A DNA stretch of 64,000 bases from Nesterenkonia alkaliphila. Its GTDB lineage: Bacteria; Actinomycetota; Actinomycetes; Actinomycetales; Micrococcaceae. Where the stretch lies: positions 23,862 through 87,861 of the forward strand of contig NZ_WRPM01000011.1 in NCBI RefSeq assembly GCF_009758175.1, read 5' to 3'. The position numbers were made by a program, and so were the translations under genes. Position 1 is the first letter of the stretch; each line of letters opens with the position of its first letter. The notes beneath the pieces are model-generated. The model was not told the DNA's origin. It was given only the letters and a program-made list of their open reading frames with translations, and did no database searches. This document shows, piece by piece, positions 35,609 to 43,904 of this stretch.

Positions 35609-37254
35609 GCGCCGAGACACTGCAGTGGTCCACGACCGCAATCGTCACTACTCACGACTGGGGCATACTAGTCCACGACGAGGGCGGTGCCCATCAGCTC
35701 AAGGGTGCTGGTCTCGGCCCCCCGGTGGACTGGCTGCGATCCCGGCTGAGATCACCGATCCCCAGGGAGGAACTGCTTGCCTCTCTACCCTTGGCTGCGC
35801 ACGACCGGATGCGCCGACTGCTCGACGCCCTGACTACCCACGGTGCCGTCGTTGCCACGCCCACGGACACGGCACAGTCCGAGGCACCCACCGTGTGGCT
35901 GGCCCACGGTGAGCACCCCGCTGCCGCCGCGCTTGCCCGACAGCTGAGTGGCCGGCTGGTGGGCCGCATCGCGAGCCCCGCCGTCGGTGAATGGATGGAA
36001 CCGGAGTGCGTGGACGGCACGGTCTGCAACGGCACGGATCCCCGGACGGTGAGCGGCTTCCGGGTGATCATCACCGGAGAGGAGCTGTGGTTGGGGCTAT
36101 TCCCGGGACCTGAGGCCCAGCACCGCGCCGCTGCGGCCGAGCTACTCCGTCACGTGCAGCGTGCCGGTGCCGGGACGACCCCGGACCCTGCCGACTGCCC
36201 CTGGGAAGCGTGGGTGCCGTGGCTGTCACGGACCTTGCTCGTCGGGGCCGTCGAAACCCCCCATCGGTACCGATGCGTCCGGCTCAGTTGGATGCCCTAC
36301 CGCTTGGACGAGCACCGGCTCGTGCTCGACGGTTCCGCTCCTGCCGAAGCGAACACGCCGGCACCTTCCGCCCCGGATCAGCTGCCGGAAGACCCCGCGG
36401 ACCCGCTGGTGCTCTCGCGCCGCTGCGCCCCGCTCGTTGACGACGTCACCAGCCCTCTGGGGGTGCCCACTGAGAGTGGCCTGCAACAGCTGCCCCTGCA
36501 GCTCTCCGCCTGTCGGGTGCGTCTGGCCGATGGATCGGTCCGCACAGTGACCGGCCACGGATGGACCCTGGAGGAGGCCCGCGGAAGGGCCGTCGGAGCG
36601 GCCGTGCTCGAACACGGTCGCTCCTGGCTAACCCCGGAAGTCTCAGCCCACCCGTACAACGACACAGTGCCATCGGATTCCGACGCCCCGGTACAGCTTC
36701 ACCGCACGGACGTCGAACGCCTGCTGGCCAAGGGGCACGGGGCCGCCGCCCACGGGGCCACCGCCGCCGACAGCGTCCGCGCTGCGGCCGTGCGCGTCGC
36801 TGCCGACCTCACTCTGCAGCAGGGCTGGGGCTCGTGGCGCGCTGCCACCCTGTCGTCCGCCACCCCCGGGGCGGATCTGCTCGCCCTCCACCAGGACCGC
36901 ACCCAGCTACTGGTCGCCACCGGGCTGCCCTTCACTCTGGCAGCATTACAGGTGTCTCCCGGCACAGTAGTCGCGGGCGTCTCGACGCATGACGAGCAAG
37001 ACGCGGTAAAGGAAGCGGTCATCCAGGCGCTGCTCTACCACCAGGCGCAGGACCTGGGCAATGAAGCTGCCGCGCCCCGCACCTGGGCAATCCCCGCTCC
37101 CGGTAGCGGATCACACCCTCGGGTCGCCCCAGACCTCGACGCCGTCATGAGTGAACACGGCACTGCCGTGGTCATTCCCCTGCATGGTGGTCCGACCATC
37201 GATGCCGCGCTACCGCACCGCTCCCTCGTCCTTCTCGTCCCCAGAGGTGCCTGA
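35605..37254 (+). CDS. Ocin-ThiF-like cyclodehydratase partner with leader-binding RRE (TbtF-like)
   Basis: 549 residues from the ATG at 35605 that overlaps the previous stop (ATGA). The frame is open upstream, but that stretch overlaps the dehydrogenase. Residues about 10-80 look like a PqqD/RRE winged-helix module (WGILVHDEGGAHQL, then helices ending MRRLLDALTTHGAVV). A central ThiF-related region and a C-terminal domain with YNDTVPSDSDAPVQLHRTDV follow. By family the F protein binds the leader and delivers the precursor to the YcaO enzyme. It is the least conserved enzyme of these clusters; the call leans on gene order plus the RRE-like start. Confidence 0.82.
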   Translation: MSAETLQWSTTAIVTTHDWGILVHDEGGAHQLKGAGLGPPVDWLRSRLRSPIPREELLASLPLAAHDRMRRLLDALTTHGAVVATPTDTAQSEAPTVWLAHGEHPAAAALARQLSGRLVGRIASPAVGEWMEPECVDGTVCNGTDPRTVSGFRVIITGEELWLGLFPGPEAQHRAAAAELLRHVQRAGAGTTPDPADCPWEAWVPWLSRTLLVGAVETPHRYRCVRLSWMPYRLDEHRLVLDGSAPAEANTPAPSAPDQLPEDPADPLVLSRRCAPLVDDVTSPLGVPTESGLQQLPLQLSACRVRLADGSVRTVTGHGWTLEEARGRAVGAAVLEHGRSWLTPEVSAHPYNDTVPSDSDAPVQLHRTDVERLLAKGHGAAAHGATAADSVRAAAVRVAADLTLQQGWGSWRAATLSSATPGADLLALHQDRTQLLVATGLPFTLAALQVSPGTVVAGVSTHDEQDAVKEAVIQALLYHQAQDLGNEAAAPRTWAIPAPGSGSHPRVAPDLDAVMSEHGTAVVIPLHGGPTIDAALPHRSLVLLVPRGA

Positions 37255-37257
37255 TTC

Positions 37258-39165
37258 ATGACCGACAACCTGCCCACGCTGCATACCTGGTCCAGTTACC
37301 GCCGAGTCGTGAAGCAGCACTTGCTGGAACAAGCCCCCTCCCTCCGGGCGAGCGGGCTCGACTGGTTCCTGCAGGTCGGCACCGCTGACGAGTTCACCGC
37401 CGACCGACAGCCGCCGACCGAACCCGAGCTCGCGGTGGTACTGCTCCCGGGTGCCGCACTGGTAGTGCCCCATGACCCCCGCCGGCCCGGCTGCCCAGCG
37501 TGCCTGCTCACTCGCCGCCAGTTGGCCAACCCGAAGCACCTAGAAGTCCAAGCAGCCGAGACGCAGTGGACTGCCGCCGATCCACCGCTCACGCGGTCCG
37601 CCGAACCTGCCGACCTCGCCGAGGCTGTCCTGGCCGCAGCCCGAGGGCTGATCACCCGGGATGATCTTTTCCCGGCTCGACCCGTAGTCCAGGTGAGCTC
37701 GCAGTCCTTGGCCCCAACCACCCATCGCTACCTGCCCGACCCCCTGTGCCAGACCTGCGGAGGCCTACCCGACGACCGCGCCGAAGATGCCCACCTGGTC
37801 CTCAGCTACCGGCCCAAGCACGGCCCCCGGTCCTACCGGTATGAGAACCCCGTCCAACGTCTCGACGAGCTAAAGGACCTCTATGTCGACGAATTCTGCG
37901 GAGTGCTGCACTCCCTGCGCCGTGACACCCAGGGCGGGCTCGCCGTCGCCGGGGCCCTGATGAAGCTGCGCCGCCACGAGTGGGTCGAGCCCGGGTTCGG
38001 CCGCAGCCGCAGTTACGACGAGAGCGAGGCCACGGCAATCCTGGAGGCGCTCGAGCGCTACGGCGGAGTCCAACCCGGGGGACGGCGCACCGTCGTAGAG
38101 GCGCCGTTCGCCGAGCTAGGCGAGGATGCGGTGGACCCGCGGCTATTCGGTGCCCACCCTGCGAGCACTTACGAAGACACCGGCAACCACTACCGCGACT
38201 TCGATGCACATACCTCCTACCGCTGGGTGTGGGCTCACTCCTTCCTGCACGACCGTCCCCGACTCGTGCTGGAGTCGCAGGCCTACTACTACGTAGCCCA
38301 CGACACGGGTACCGCCCCCTACCTCTACGAGGTCTCCAACGGCTGCGCCCTGGGAGCCACCACAGAGGAGGCTGCTCTTCACGGGTTGCTCGAGGTCGCC
38401 GAGCGGGACGCGTTCCTGCTGGCCTGGTACCGGCGCCTCTCGCTGCCCCGACTGCGGCCTGCCACAGCTCGGTACCAACCCGTCGAGGCACAACTGCGGA
38501 TGATCGAGCGGGAGACCGGGTACCGGGTCCAGCTCCACGACCAGACCATGGAGAACGGCATCCCGTCCGTGTGGGCTCTGGCTCGCAACCCTGACCCCTC
38601 GGCCACCGGCCGTCCGGCCCTGGTCTGCGCAGCCGGCGCGCACCCTTCCCTAGAGAAGGCCGCGCTCAACGCCCTCAGCGAGCTAGGGCCCTTCCTTAAC
38701 GACTTCATCGCCCGCTTCCCGTCCCTCGCCGAGCGGGCCGAACGGATGGTCGACGACTTTTCGCTGGTACAGACCATGGAGGACCACTCCACGCTTTTCG
38801 GTTCGCCCCGGATGCGCCATTACCTCGACTTCCTGGACGAGGGACCCGAGGTCTCCTTCGCCACGGCCGAGCGGAACCCTAACCAGTTCACCGCCGCTTC
38901 CATGGCCGAGGATCTCCTCGAGATGGTCGGGCGCTTCACCGCGGAGGGCCAGGAGGTGTTGGTCGTGGACCAGACTACCGACGAGCATCGGGCTGGCGGC
39001 CTGTCCTGCGTCAAGGTACTCGTGACCGGGTCGCTAACTATGACCTTCGGCCACCACCTGCGCCGGATCGATGGCATCCCCCGTCTCGACACGGTGCCCG
39101 CCCGCCTCGGCTTGCGCCCCGGAGCGGACCCCTCGGAGCCAGTGCTACCCCATCCCTTCCCCTGA
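37258..39165 (+). CDS. YcaO cyclodehydratase with fused E1-like N-terminus (TbtG-like)
   Basis: 635 residues, 3 bases after the previous stop. The N-terminal third is E1-like with a tetracysteine zinc site (CPACLL and CQTCGG). The YcaO domain carries DESEATAILEALERYGG, the ATP/Mg site EEAALHGLLEVAERDAF, and EKAALNALSELG. The C-terminus ends LPHPFP, the PxPxP motif of azoline-forming YcaO enzymes. By family it uses ATP to phosphorylate the backbone amide and cyclise Cys, and here presumably Thr2, to azolines. With the preceding F protein it forms the cyclodehydratase. Confidence 0.93.
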   Translation: MTDNLPTLHTWSSYRRVVKQHLLEQAPSLRASGLDWFLQVGTADEFTADRQPPTEPELAVVLLPGAALVVPHDPRRPGCPACLLTRRQLANPKHLEVQAAETQWTAADPPLTRSAEPADLAEAVLAAARGLITRDDLFPARPVVQVSSQSLAPTTHRYLPDPLCQTCGGLPDDRAEDAHLVLSYRPKHGPRSYRYENPVQRLDELKDLYVDEFCGVLHSLRRDTQGGLAVAGALMKLRRHEWVEPGFGRSRSYDESEATAILEALERYGGVQPGGRRTVVEAPFAELGEDAVDPRLFGAHPASTYEDTGNHYRDFDAHTSYRWVWAHSFLHDRPRLVLESQAYYYVAHDTGTAPYLYEVSNGCALGATTEEAALHGLLEVAERDAFLLAWYRRLSLPRLRPATARYQPVEAQLRMIERETGYRVQLHDQTMENGIPSVWALARNPDPSATGRPALVCAAGAHPSLEKAALNALSELGPFLNDFIARFPSLAERAERMVDDFSLVQTMEDHSTLFGSPRMRHYLDFLDEGPEVSFATAERNPNQFTAASMAEDLLEMVGRFTAEGQEVLVVDQTTDEHRAGGLSCVKVLVTGSLTMTFGHHLRRIDGIPRLDTVPARLGLRPGADPSEPVLPHPFP

Positions 39166-39181
39166 ACGGAGACCCACGACC

Positions 39182-39559
39182 GTGTACTTCCTTGTCAACG
39201 TCGAATGGGACCTGCACCGGCACCACGCCTCCCTCGAACAGCTCCGTGCCTGGGCTCAGGGCCCCGGCGCAACCGCTTACCACGGGCTGCCGGGCGTGGT
39301 ACTGAAGGCCTGGTACTCGAACCCCCAGTACGGCGTGTGGGGCGCTGTCTACTTGGTAGAGGATCCCCAAGCCCTGGACGCCGAGCGGCTGCCCCGTACG
39401 GTGGCTGACCGCACCGGCCCCATTGGTACCCCGCCCGACCGGGTGAAGTGGCACGTCCTGGAACAAACTGTCCTGGGCGGCACCCACCTGGACCATGTGT
39501 TGCCCCCACACCTATTAGCCCGGCCTGCGCCCGGCTTCCATTCCGAGGAGGAGAATTGA
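39182..39559 (+). CDS. YdhR-like small protein (ferredoxin-like alpha/beta barrel) of the thiopeptide operon
   Basis: 125 residues from a GTG at 39182 with AACGGAGA upstream. The strand-helix-strand layout and the motif GLPGVVLKAWYSNPQYGVWG followed by AVYLVEDPQAL resemble YdhR and other antibiotic-biosynthesis-monooxygenase-like dimeric barrels. YdhR itself has no firm function. It overlaps the exporter gene and belongs to the operon. A role in tailoring, in leader removal or as a carrier would be guesswork. The C-terminal 40 residues are an extra tail compared with the bare fold. Confidence 0.7.
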   Translation: MYFLVNVEWDLHRHHASLEQLRAWAQGPGATAYHGLPGVVLKAWYSNPQYGVWGAVYLVEDPQALDAERLPRTVADRTGPIGTPPDRVKWHVLEQTVLGGTHLDHVLPPHLLARPAPGFHSEEEN

Positions 39560-41370
39560 CAACACCGGCACCAGACGGGGAGGACTCGACCACGGTCGAC
39601 GACCATGGGGCCCCGCCGCTAGGAGCACTCCCGCAGCACCCCCGAACCATCCCCCCCAAGGGTGCCTTCCGCGACTTCCTCGCCGCTGTGGCCCCGCACC
39701 GTCTCGCGCTGGTGATCGTTGCCGTGCTCTCCCTCACCGCCACGGTCTTTGGCGTGGCCCAGCCGCTGATGATGCAACACATGATCGACGCCACAGGCCG
39801 CGGCGGTGACAACCCCTGGTTGTGGTGGCTCGTCGGCGTCACTCTGGGCGAGGCCCTCTTGCGGGGCGCGCAGTCTTATATGCTCCAGCGCACGGGAGAG
39901 GGCTTCGTCGGTGGGCTACGACGGTCGTTGATCGGCCATCTCTTGCGGCTGCCTATGCGCGACTATGCTGAGACTCCGAAGGGCGAGTGGATTAGCCGCC
40001 TCGGCTCCGACACCGGGCAGGTGCGCACAATCGTCACCTCAGGACTGTTCGAGCTCGTCTCAGCGGTGCTGATGTTCGGTGCGGCCGTCGTGCTCATGCT
40101 CTCCCTCGATCCTCTGCTATTCCTCCTCACTCTCGCCGGGGTCATAATCGGCGGCGCGGGCGTCACCGTCATGGGTGCCCGCATGCGCCGCACCAGCGAG
40201 GTCACCCAGGCAGAGATCGCCCGCATGACGGCGGCCGCCGATCGTGCATTGTCCTCGATCGTACTAGTGCGCTCCAGCGCCGCTACCCAGGATCAGGCCG
40301 AGCACGTCGCCAGCTTCGCCCGCCGAGCGGAAGCCTCCGGGATCGAAATGGCTCGGATCCAGGCTTGGGTCCAGCCCATCATGACCTTGAGCATTCAGGG
40401 TGCCTTCCTGGTGGTCCTAGCGGTCGGTGGGCTGCGTGTGGCGCATGGCGCCATGACGGTGGGGGAGCTGATGGCGTTCATCATGTATCTGTTTCTCCTA
40501 GTGATGCCCATTACCCAGGCGATGGGCGCCTACACCCAGATCCAGCTAGGACTGGCCTCCTACGATCGCATCCGCCGGGTGCTCGACCGGCCCGTGGAGC
40601 GCTCCGGTGGCAGCAGTGAGGCGGCCGGGCGTAGGCAGTCCGGCGCGCCCGCTGTAGTAGTCGAGGACGTTCACTTTCGCTACGGCGAGCCCCCGGTACT
40701 GCGCGGCGTGTCCTTCACCGTGCCCACCGGGTCTCGCACCGCGATCGTCGGCCCCTCGGGGGCCGGCAAGTCCACGATCTTGTCGCTGCTCGAAGGGTTC
40801 GTAGACCCCGACGAGGGCACGGTCCGCTGCCTTGGCCAGGACCTGAAGCACGCCGACCTTGAGGCCTACCGGCGACAGGTGGCCTACGTAGAGCAGGGGG
40901 CACCTGCTCTGGGCGGGAGCCTCGCTGAGAATCTGCGTATTGCCGCCCCCGACGCCACTGATGAGGACCTGCATCGAGTGTTGTCCGCGGTGGGTCTGGA
41001 GGGACTGGTCGCCCGCCAGGCGGCAGGCCTACAGCTCGAACTCGGTGACAACGGGGCCGCGCTCTCCGGCGGCGAGCGGCAGCGCCTGGCCTGGGCCCGT
41101 GTACTCCTGCAAGATCCCCGGCTGCTGCTCTTTGACGAGCCGACCGCCAGCGTAGACGCGACCACCGAGACCATGTTGAGCGAGGCCCTCGATAAGATGT
41201 CCCGCGGCAGAACGACGCTCATCGTGGCCCACCGGCTTTCTACAGTCGTCACTGCTGACCAAATCATCGTGCTCGACGCTGGTCAGGTCCAGGATGTGGG
41301 CACACATGACGAGCTCGTGGACCGGTGCACCCTGTACCGCGACTTCGCAACCCACCAGATGCTGGTTTGA
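39556..41370 (+). CDS. ABC exporter, half-transporter with fused ATPase
   Basis: 604 residues from a TTG at 39556 with GAGGAGGAG just upstream, overlapping the previous stop; no better start is available. A transmembrane domain with about six helices starts near residue 40 (LALVIVAVLSLTATVFG). The ATPase has Walker A GPSGAGKS, Q-loop YVEQGAP, signature LSGGERQRLAWARVLL, Walker B LLLFDEPTAS and the switch His in IVAHRLS. It would act as a homodimer in the membrane. As the last gene of the operon it is the likely exporter and the only clear self-protection gene in the cluster. Confidence 0.92.
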   Translation: MTTPAPDGEDSTTVDDHGAPPLGALPQHPRTIPPKGAFRDFLAAVAPHRLALVIVAVLSLTATVFGVAQPLMMQHMIDATGRGGDNPWLWWLVGVTLGEALLRGAQSYMLQRTGEGFVGGLRRSLIGHLLRLPMRDYAETPKGEWISRLGSDTGQVRTIVTSGLFELVSAVLMFGAAVVLMLSLDPLLFLLTLAGVIIGGAGVTVMGARMRRTSEVTQAEIARMTAAADRALSSIVLVRSSAATQDQAEHVASFARRAEASGIEMARIQAWVQPIMTLSIQGAFLVVLAVGGLRVAHGAMTVGELMAFIMYLFLLVMPITQAMGAYTQIQLGLASYDRIRRVLDRPVERSGGSSEAAGRRQSGAPAVVVEDVHFRYGEPPVLRGVSFTVPTGSRTAIVGPSGAGKSTILSLLEGFVDPDEGTVRCLGQDLKHADLEAYRRQVAYVEQGAPALGGSLAENLRIAAPDATDEDLHRVLSAVGLEGLVARQAAGLQLELGDNGAALSGGERQRLAWARVLLQDPRLLLFDEPTASVDATTETMLSEALDKMSRGRTTLIVAHRLSTVVTADQIIVLDAGQVQDVGTHDELVDRCTLYRDFATHQMLV

Positions 41371-41411
41371 GCACACCGGCCCCGCCTCCTGAGTTCCGGG
41401 CGCGGTATGGG

Positions 41412-41417
41412 TATAGT
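41412..41417 (+). promoter_or_regulatory. -10 element of a leaderless promoter
   Basis: TATAGT lies 8 bases before the ATG at 41426. That spacing puts the transcription start at or next to the start codon, and no ribosome binding site is present. A leaderless transcript is common in actinobacteria. A clear -35 is not visible. Confidence 0.55.
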
Positions 41418-41425
41418 CTGCAGGT

Positions 41426-41776
41426 ATGGCCGACGACACGACGTTCCCCCACATCCGCGGCTCTGATGGCGAGCACGTGGGCTACGTGCGTATGAGTGAG
41501 GATGACCGGTTTATTCCCATTGACCTGATGTGGAACGAGATCGGCGGTCCACAGGAGTTGACCGACGCCGAGGCGCTCCTCGAGGAGCTTGGACTGAGCT
41601 ACCTCGCGGAGGACTGGATGCTCGACCTCGAGGACCACCCCGAGCCTGTGAAAGTCCGTATCAGCGAAATCACCTCCAACCGGATTACGGTGGCTAGCAT
41701 CGACTACGGCTACCCGGCCGACATCGGCACGTCGTTCGAGTTGCCTAACCCCACCACTGCTTTGCGTAGGATTTGA
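41426..41776 (+). CDS. Small acidic hypothetical protein next to the thiopeptide operon
   Basis: 116 residues, strongly acidic, with no membrane segment. Visible segments are DGEHVGYVRMSEDDRFIPIDLMW, an LTDAEALLEELGLSYL helix, and a beta-rich C-terminus (VKVRISEITSNRITVAS). I do not recognise the family. It has its own leaderless promoter and lies 55 bases after the exporter. It could be an immunity factor or an unrelated passenger; nothing in the sequence decides. Confidence 0.65.
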   Translation: MADDTTFPHIRGSDGEHVGYVRMSEDDRFIPIDLMWNEIGGPQELTDAEALLEELGLSYLAEDWMLDLEDHPEPVKVRISEITSNRITVASIDYGYPADIGTSFELPNPTTALRRI

Positions 41777-41833
41777 TGAGTAGGTAGCAGTTCCACTACT
41801 AAACTTGGGGTGTGTCTCTGTGAAGCTTCTGTA

Positions 41834-41860
41834 TCTCAAACCACAATTTGGAGTTTGAGA
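41834..41860 (+). terminator. Stem-loop downstream of the small acidic gene
   Basis: TCTCAAAC (41834-41841) and GTTTGAGA (41853-41860) form an 8-bp stem with an 11-base loop. It is AT-rich and lacks a T-run, so it may be a weak terminator or simply an IS end. Confidence 0.4.
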
Positions 41861-41880
41861 CAGCGTTGAGGTGACGGTAG

Positions 41881-42042
41881 ATGCGGCGGCGTGGTAACGC
41901 TTGAGGATGCGTCCGATCTCGCGGTCGGTCTTTCCTTCGATGCGTCGCCGGTGGACGTAGGAACGAGTGTCGCGGTCGTGGAGCATCCGGACCATCTCGA
42001 TGACATTGAGTGCGCGGCTGAGCTTCCTGTCTCCGCCCGGAC
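41881..42042 (-). pseudogene. IS110-family transposase, C-terminal scrap
   Basis: The minus frame reads GGDRKLSRALNVIEMVRMLH, then DRDTRSYVHRRRIEGKTDREI and LKRYHA: the end of an IS110-type transposase. It differs from the intact IS110 at 26698-27765 (GGDRRLNKALHMVSINRMAH), so it comes from another element. It adjoins the second relaxase tail directly. Confidence 0.72.
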
Positions 42043-42043
42043 G

Positions 42044-42156
42044 CGCAGCGTCTCGATTATGAACGCGCCGCCACACATCTGGCCACCTTCACCCCGAACG
42101 ACGAACCCCCAGCCGGACAAGAGAGCACCGTGGACCGAGAAGGCCCGACCAGATAG
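42044..42156 (+). pseudogene. Orphan relaxase 3' end, copy B
   Basis: The frame RLDYERAATHLATFT, then PNDEPPAGQES and TVDREGPTR with a TAG stop is the last 35 codons of a MobF relaxase closely related to the one at 21823-25344. Similarity continues about 20 bases past the stop. Substitutions fall both within and outside codons, so it is a diverged allele and not a fresh duplicate. The rest of that relaxase is missing, replaced by IS110 sequence. Confidence 0.8.
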
Positions 42157-42442
42157 CCGACTTTCGATATCACACCGATCAACTCATCGACGTGACACCT
42201 CTGCTCCGACCGCTCTCTGTTCCCCTTGAGGACTGGTGACCCCGCGCCTGGTAGAGATAACGCGCTAGAAGTCTGGTGCGGCCCGGCGTATCGTTGTAAG
42301 CGCAGGAAAGAACACAGGATTCCGACCTAGCGAACATGACCTGGGCGGATGGCCTCTCGCCGACGGGAGAACGAACACACATTGGGCCTGCAGCGCTTAG
42401 TACGACATGCCCGAACCGTGTCATGCCTGTGAGGCCCGTACC
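42157..42442. other. Intergenic stretch between the relaxase tail and a small membrane gene
   Basis: About 285 bases with no credible gene. Given its place after a relaxase end and before a transfer-associated gene it could hold regulatory sequence. No clear motif is seen. Confidence 0.4.
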
Positions 42443-42772
42443 ATGTTCTCCGCACTCCTGAACCTCAGCATCCGCACCCGCGATCTGGTGCAACGCCACG
42501 CGCCTACGAACCGGTTCCTGCGCTGGCTTCGCACCCGCCACCCCGCCCACTGGCCGAGCCTGGTGATGCTCTACGGTGTCGCGTTCCTAGCCTGCGCCTT
42601 GTTCGTCAGCCTGCTCGTGCACCTCGGCTTGCCCCAACTGCTGTACCTGCTGTTCTTCCTATTCCTCTATGACGGTGCGAAGTTAATCATCAACGGGCTC
42701 AAGGGCTTCGCCACGGCGCGTAAGCACGCACACAGGAATCCGGCATCCGCCGAGGGACCCACCCGAAACTGA
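42443..42772 (+). CDS. Small membrane protein of the conjugative element
   Basis: 109 residues from the ATG at 42443; an upstream ATG at 42407 is also in frame. A basic N-terminal helix is followed by two hydrophobic segments (VMLYGVAFLACALFVSLLVH and LPQLLYLLFFLFLYDGAKL) and a basic tail. The arrangement predicts a two-pass inner-membrane protein. It follows the relaxase tail in the usual gene order of related actinobacterial elements as far as I recall. The function is unknown. Confidence 0.75.
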   Translation: MFSALLNLSIRTRDLVQRHAPTNRFLRWLRTRHPAHWPSLVMLYGVAFLACALFVSLLVHLGLPQLLYLLFFLFLYDGAKLIINGLKGFATARKHAHRNPASAEGPTRN

Positions 42773-42815
42773 ACCGAAAGCTCGCAGCCTTTCACCGCCC
42801 ATCGGTTCTCGGGGG

Positions 42816-43715
42816 TCAGGGCCGGTAGCCCTCGTGTGCCGCCGCGATCGTGTCGGTGAGCGTCACATGTGATACGCGCTGATCAGGAGCGTCGAACCGG
42901 TACCGACTCTCCACGGATTCCAGCGCCGCCACCGTCGCTTCCTCGGTCAGTCCTTCGGACATGCGCAGCACCAGACCAACCGCTTCCGCCCGCGTGAGAC
43001 CCTCCTGTCCGGCCTCGCTGACACCGTCGTCGAGCTTGCAGATTCCCGCCCCGGGGACCGCGGAGGCGCCCAGCTGCCGCGGCCGTTCCAGGGGCCGGCC
43101 AAGGAGGTACTCCCATTCCTCGGGCAGCACCTCCCGCCGCGTCGCGGGCTTGAGCCGGCTGGTGTCAATGACGTACTCGTGCTCGTTGCGAGAGGCATGG
43201 AAGAACGCCAGCACCGTCTCCCGGGGCGCGTCCATCTCGTAGATCCGGTGCGAGCGCCCCGAGGCCGCACCCAGACGGGTAGCGAACCAGTGAGCGCACT
43301 CCAAGCTCGTCGTCCACGAGAGTCCGTCCTCGTACCCGGCGGTTGCAGCCCGGTACACCGGCAGCGTCGCCGGTAGCTCCGATATCGGAAGCAGCTCGGT
43401 GTCATCAAGATAAGTACCAGGCTCAAGGACCATCTGGAAGAGCGTCAGCCACAACTCCGTGGTCGCTGCTCGTCCGGGCCATTCAGTGGCGGTCCATGTG
43501 TCCTCCAACGCGATGCGGAACTCACGTGGATCCGAGAGTATGCCCATGCTGACCGCATCGACCAGCAGCGCTGGCTTGTCGGCCCGCCCTTTCCGCGCGG
43601 AAAGCTGTTCCCAGGACCGGGGCGTGAGATCCGCGGGCAGTCCCGCCTCACCCATGCCGGCACCGCACCTGCGGTGCGGGCTACGATCCCGCACGGACGA
43701 ACCCCATGCCTCCAT
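42816..43715 (-). CDS. ADP-ribosyltransferase-like protein (tentative)
   Basis: 299 residues from the ATG at 43715, selected by AGGAGG upstream (GTG at 43718 is an alternative). The frame is open to 43886 but the extra residues look non-coding. The middle shows an R-S-E-type ART arrangement: Arg122 in LPVYRAATAGYED, WTTS at 134-137 followed by an AHWFATRLG helix, a strand YEMDAPRETVLAFF, and NEHEYVID with Glu178 and Glu180. The N-terminus (helical, about 30-110) and C-terminus (an EGLTRAEAVGLVLRMSEG helix) have no recognised domain. It is divergent from the AAA ATPase gene. It could be a toxin, effector or modifier; the fold assignment needs a structure prediction. Confidence 0.6.
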   Translation of the reverse strand: MEAWGSSVRDRSPHRRCGAGMGEAGLPADLTPRSWEQLSARKGRADKPALLVDAVSMGILSDPREFRIALEDTWTATEWPGRAATTELWLTLFQMVLEPGTYLDDTELLPISELPATLPVYRAATAGYEDGLSWTTSLECAHWFATRLGAASGRSHRIYEMDAPRETVLAFFHASRNEHEYVIDTSRLKPATRREVLPEEWEYLLGRPLERPRQLGASAVPGAGICKLDDGVSEAGQEGLTRAEAVGLVLRMSEGLTEEATVAALESVESRYRFDAPDQRVSHVTLTDTIAAAHEGYRP

Positions 43716-43904
43716 CACACCACGCCTCCTCGTGAACCTTTCGTATCTCATCGCCTGCCCGTCCCATCCGACCTCAGCGTGCCCTTTACTCCCGAGGTCA
43801 CTGAGAGCGACCTGCTGGAGCGTCGTAGCTGGTACGTGTGGATCCGGCGCGCGGATCCGCTGCGAGGGACGCTTGCGTGGCCCCAAAGAGTGAGATCATG
43901 AGTT

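Noticed and set aside
41264..42076. 270-residue minus-strand frame as an intact gene
   Set aside because: Only the first 50-60 residues match an IS110 C-terminus; the rest is antisense to the ABC exporter end and the small acidic gene.
43716..43886. Upstream extension of the ART-like protein to 43886
   Set aside because: The extra residues look non-coding and the strong AGGAGG site lies just before 43715.
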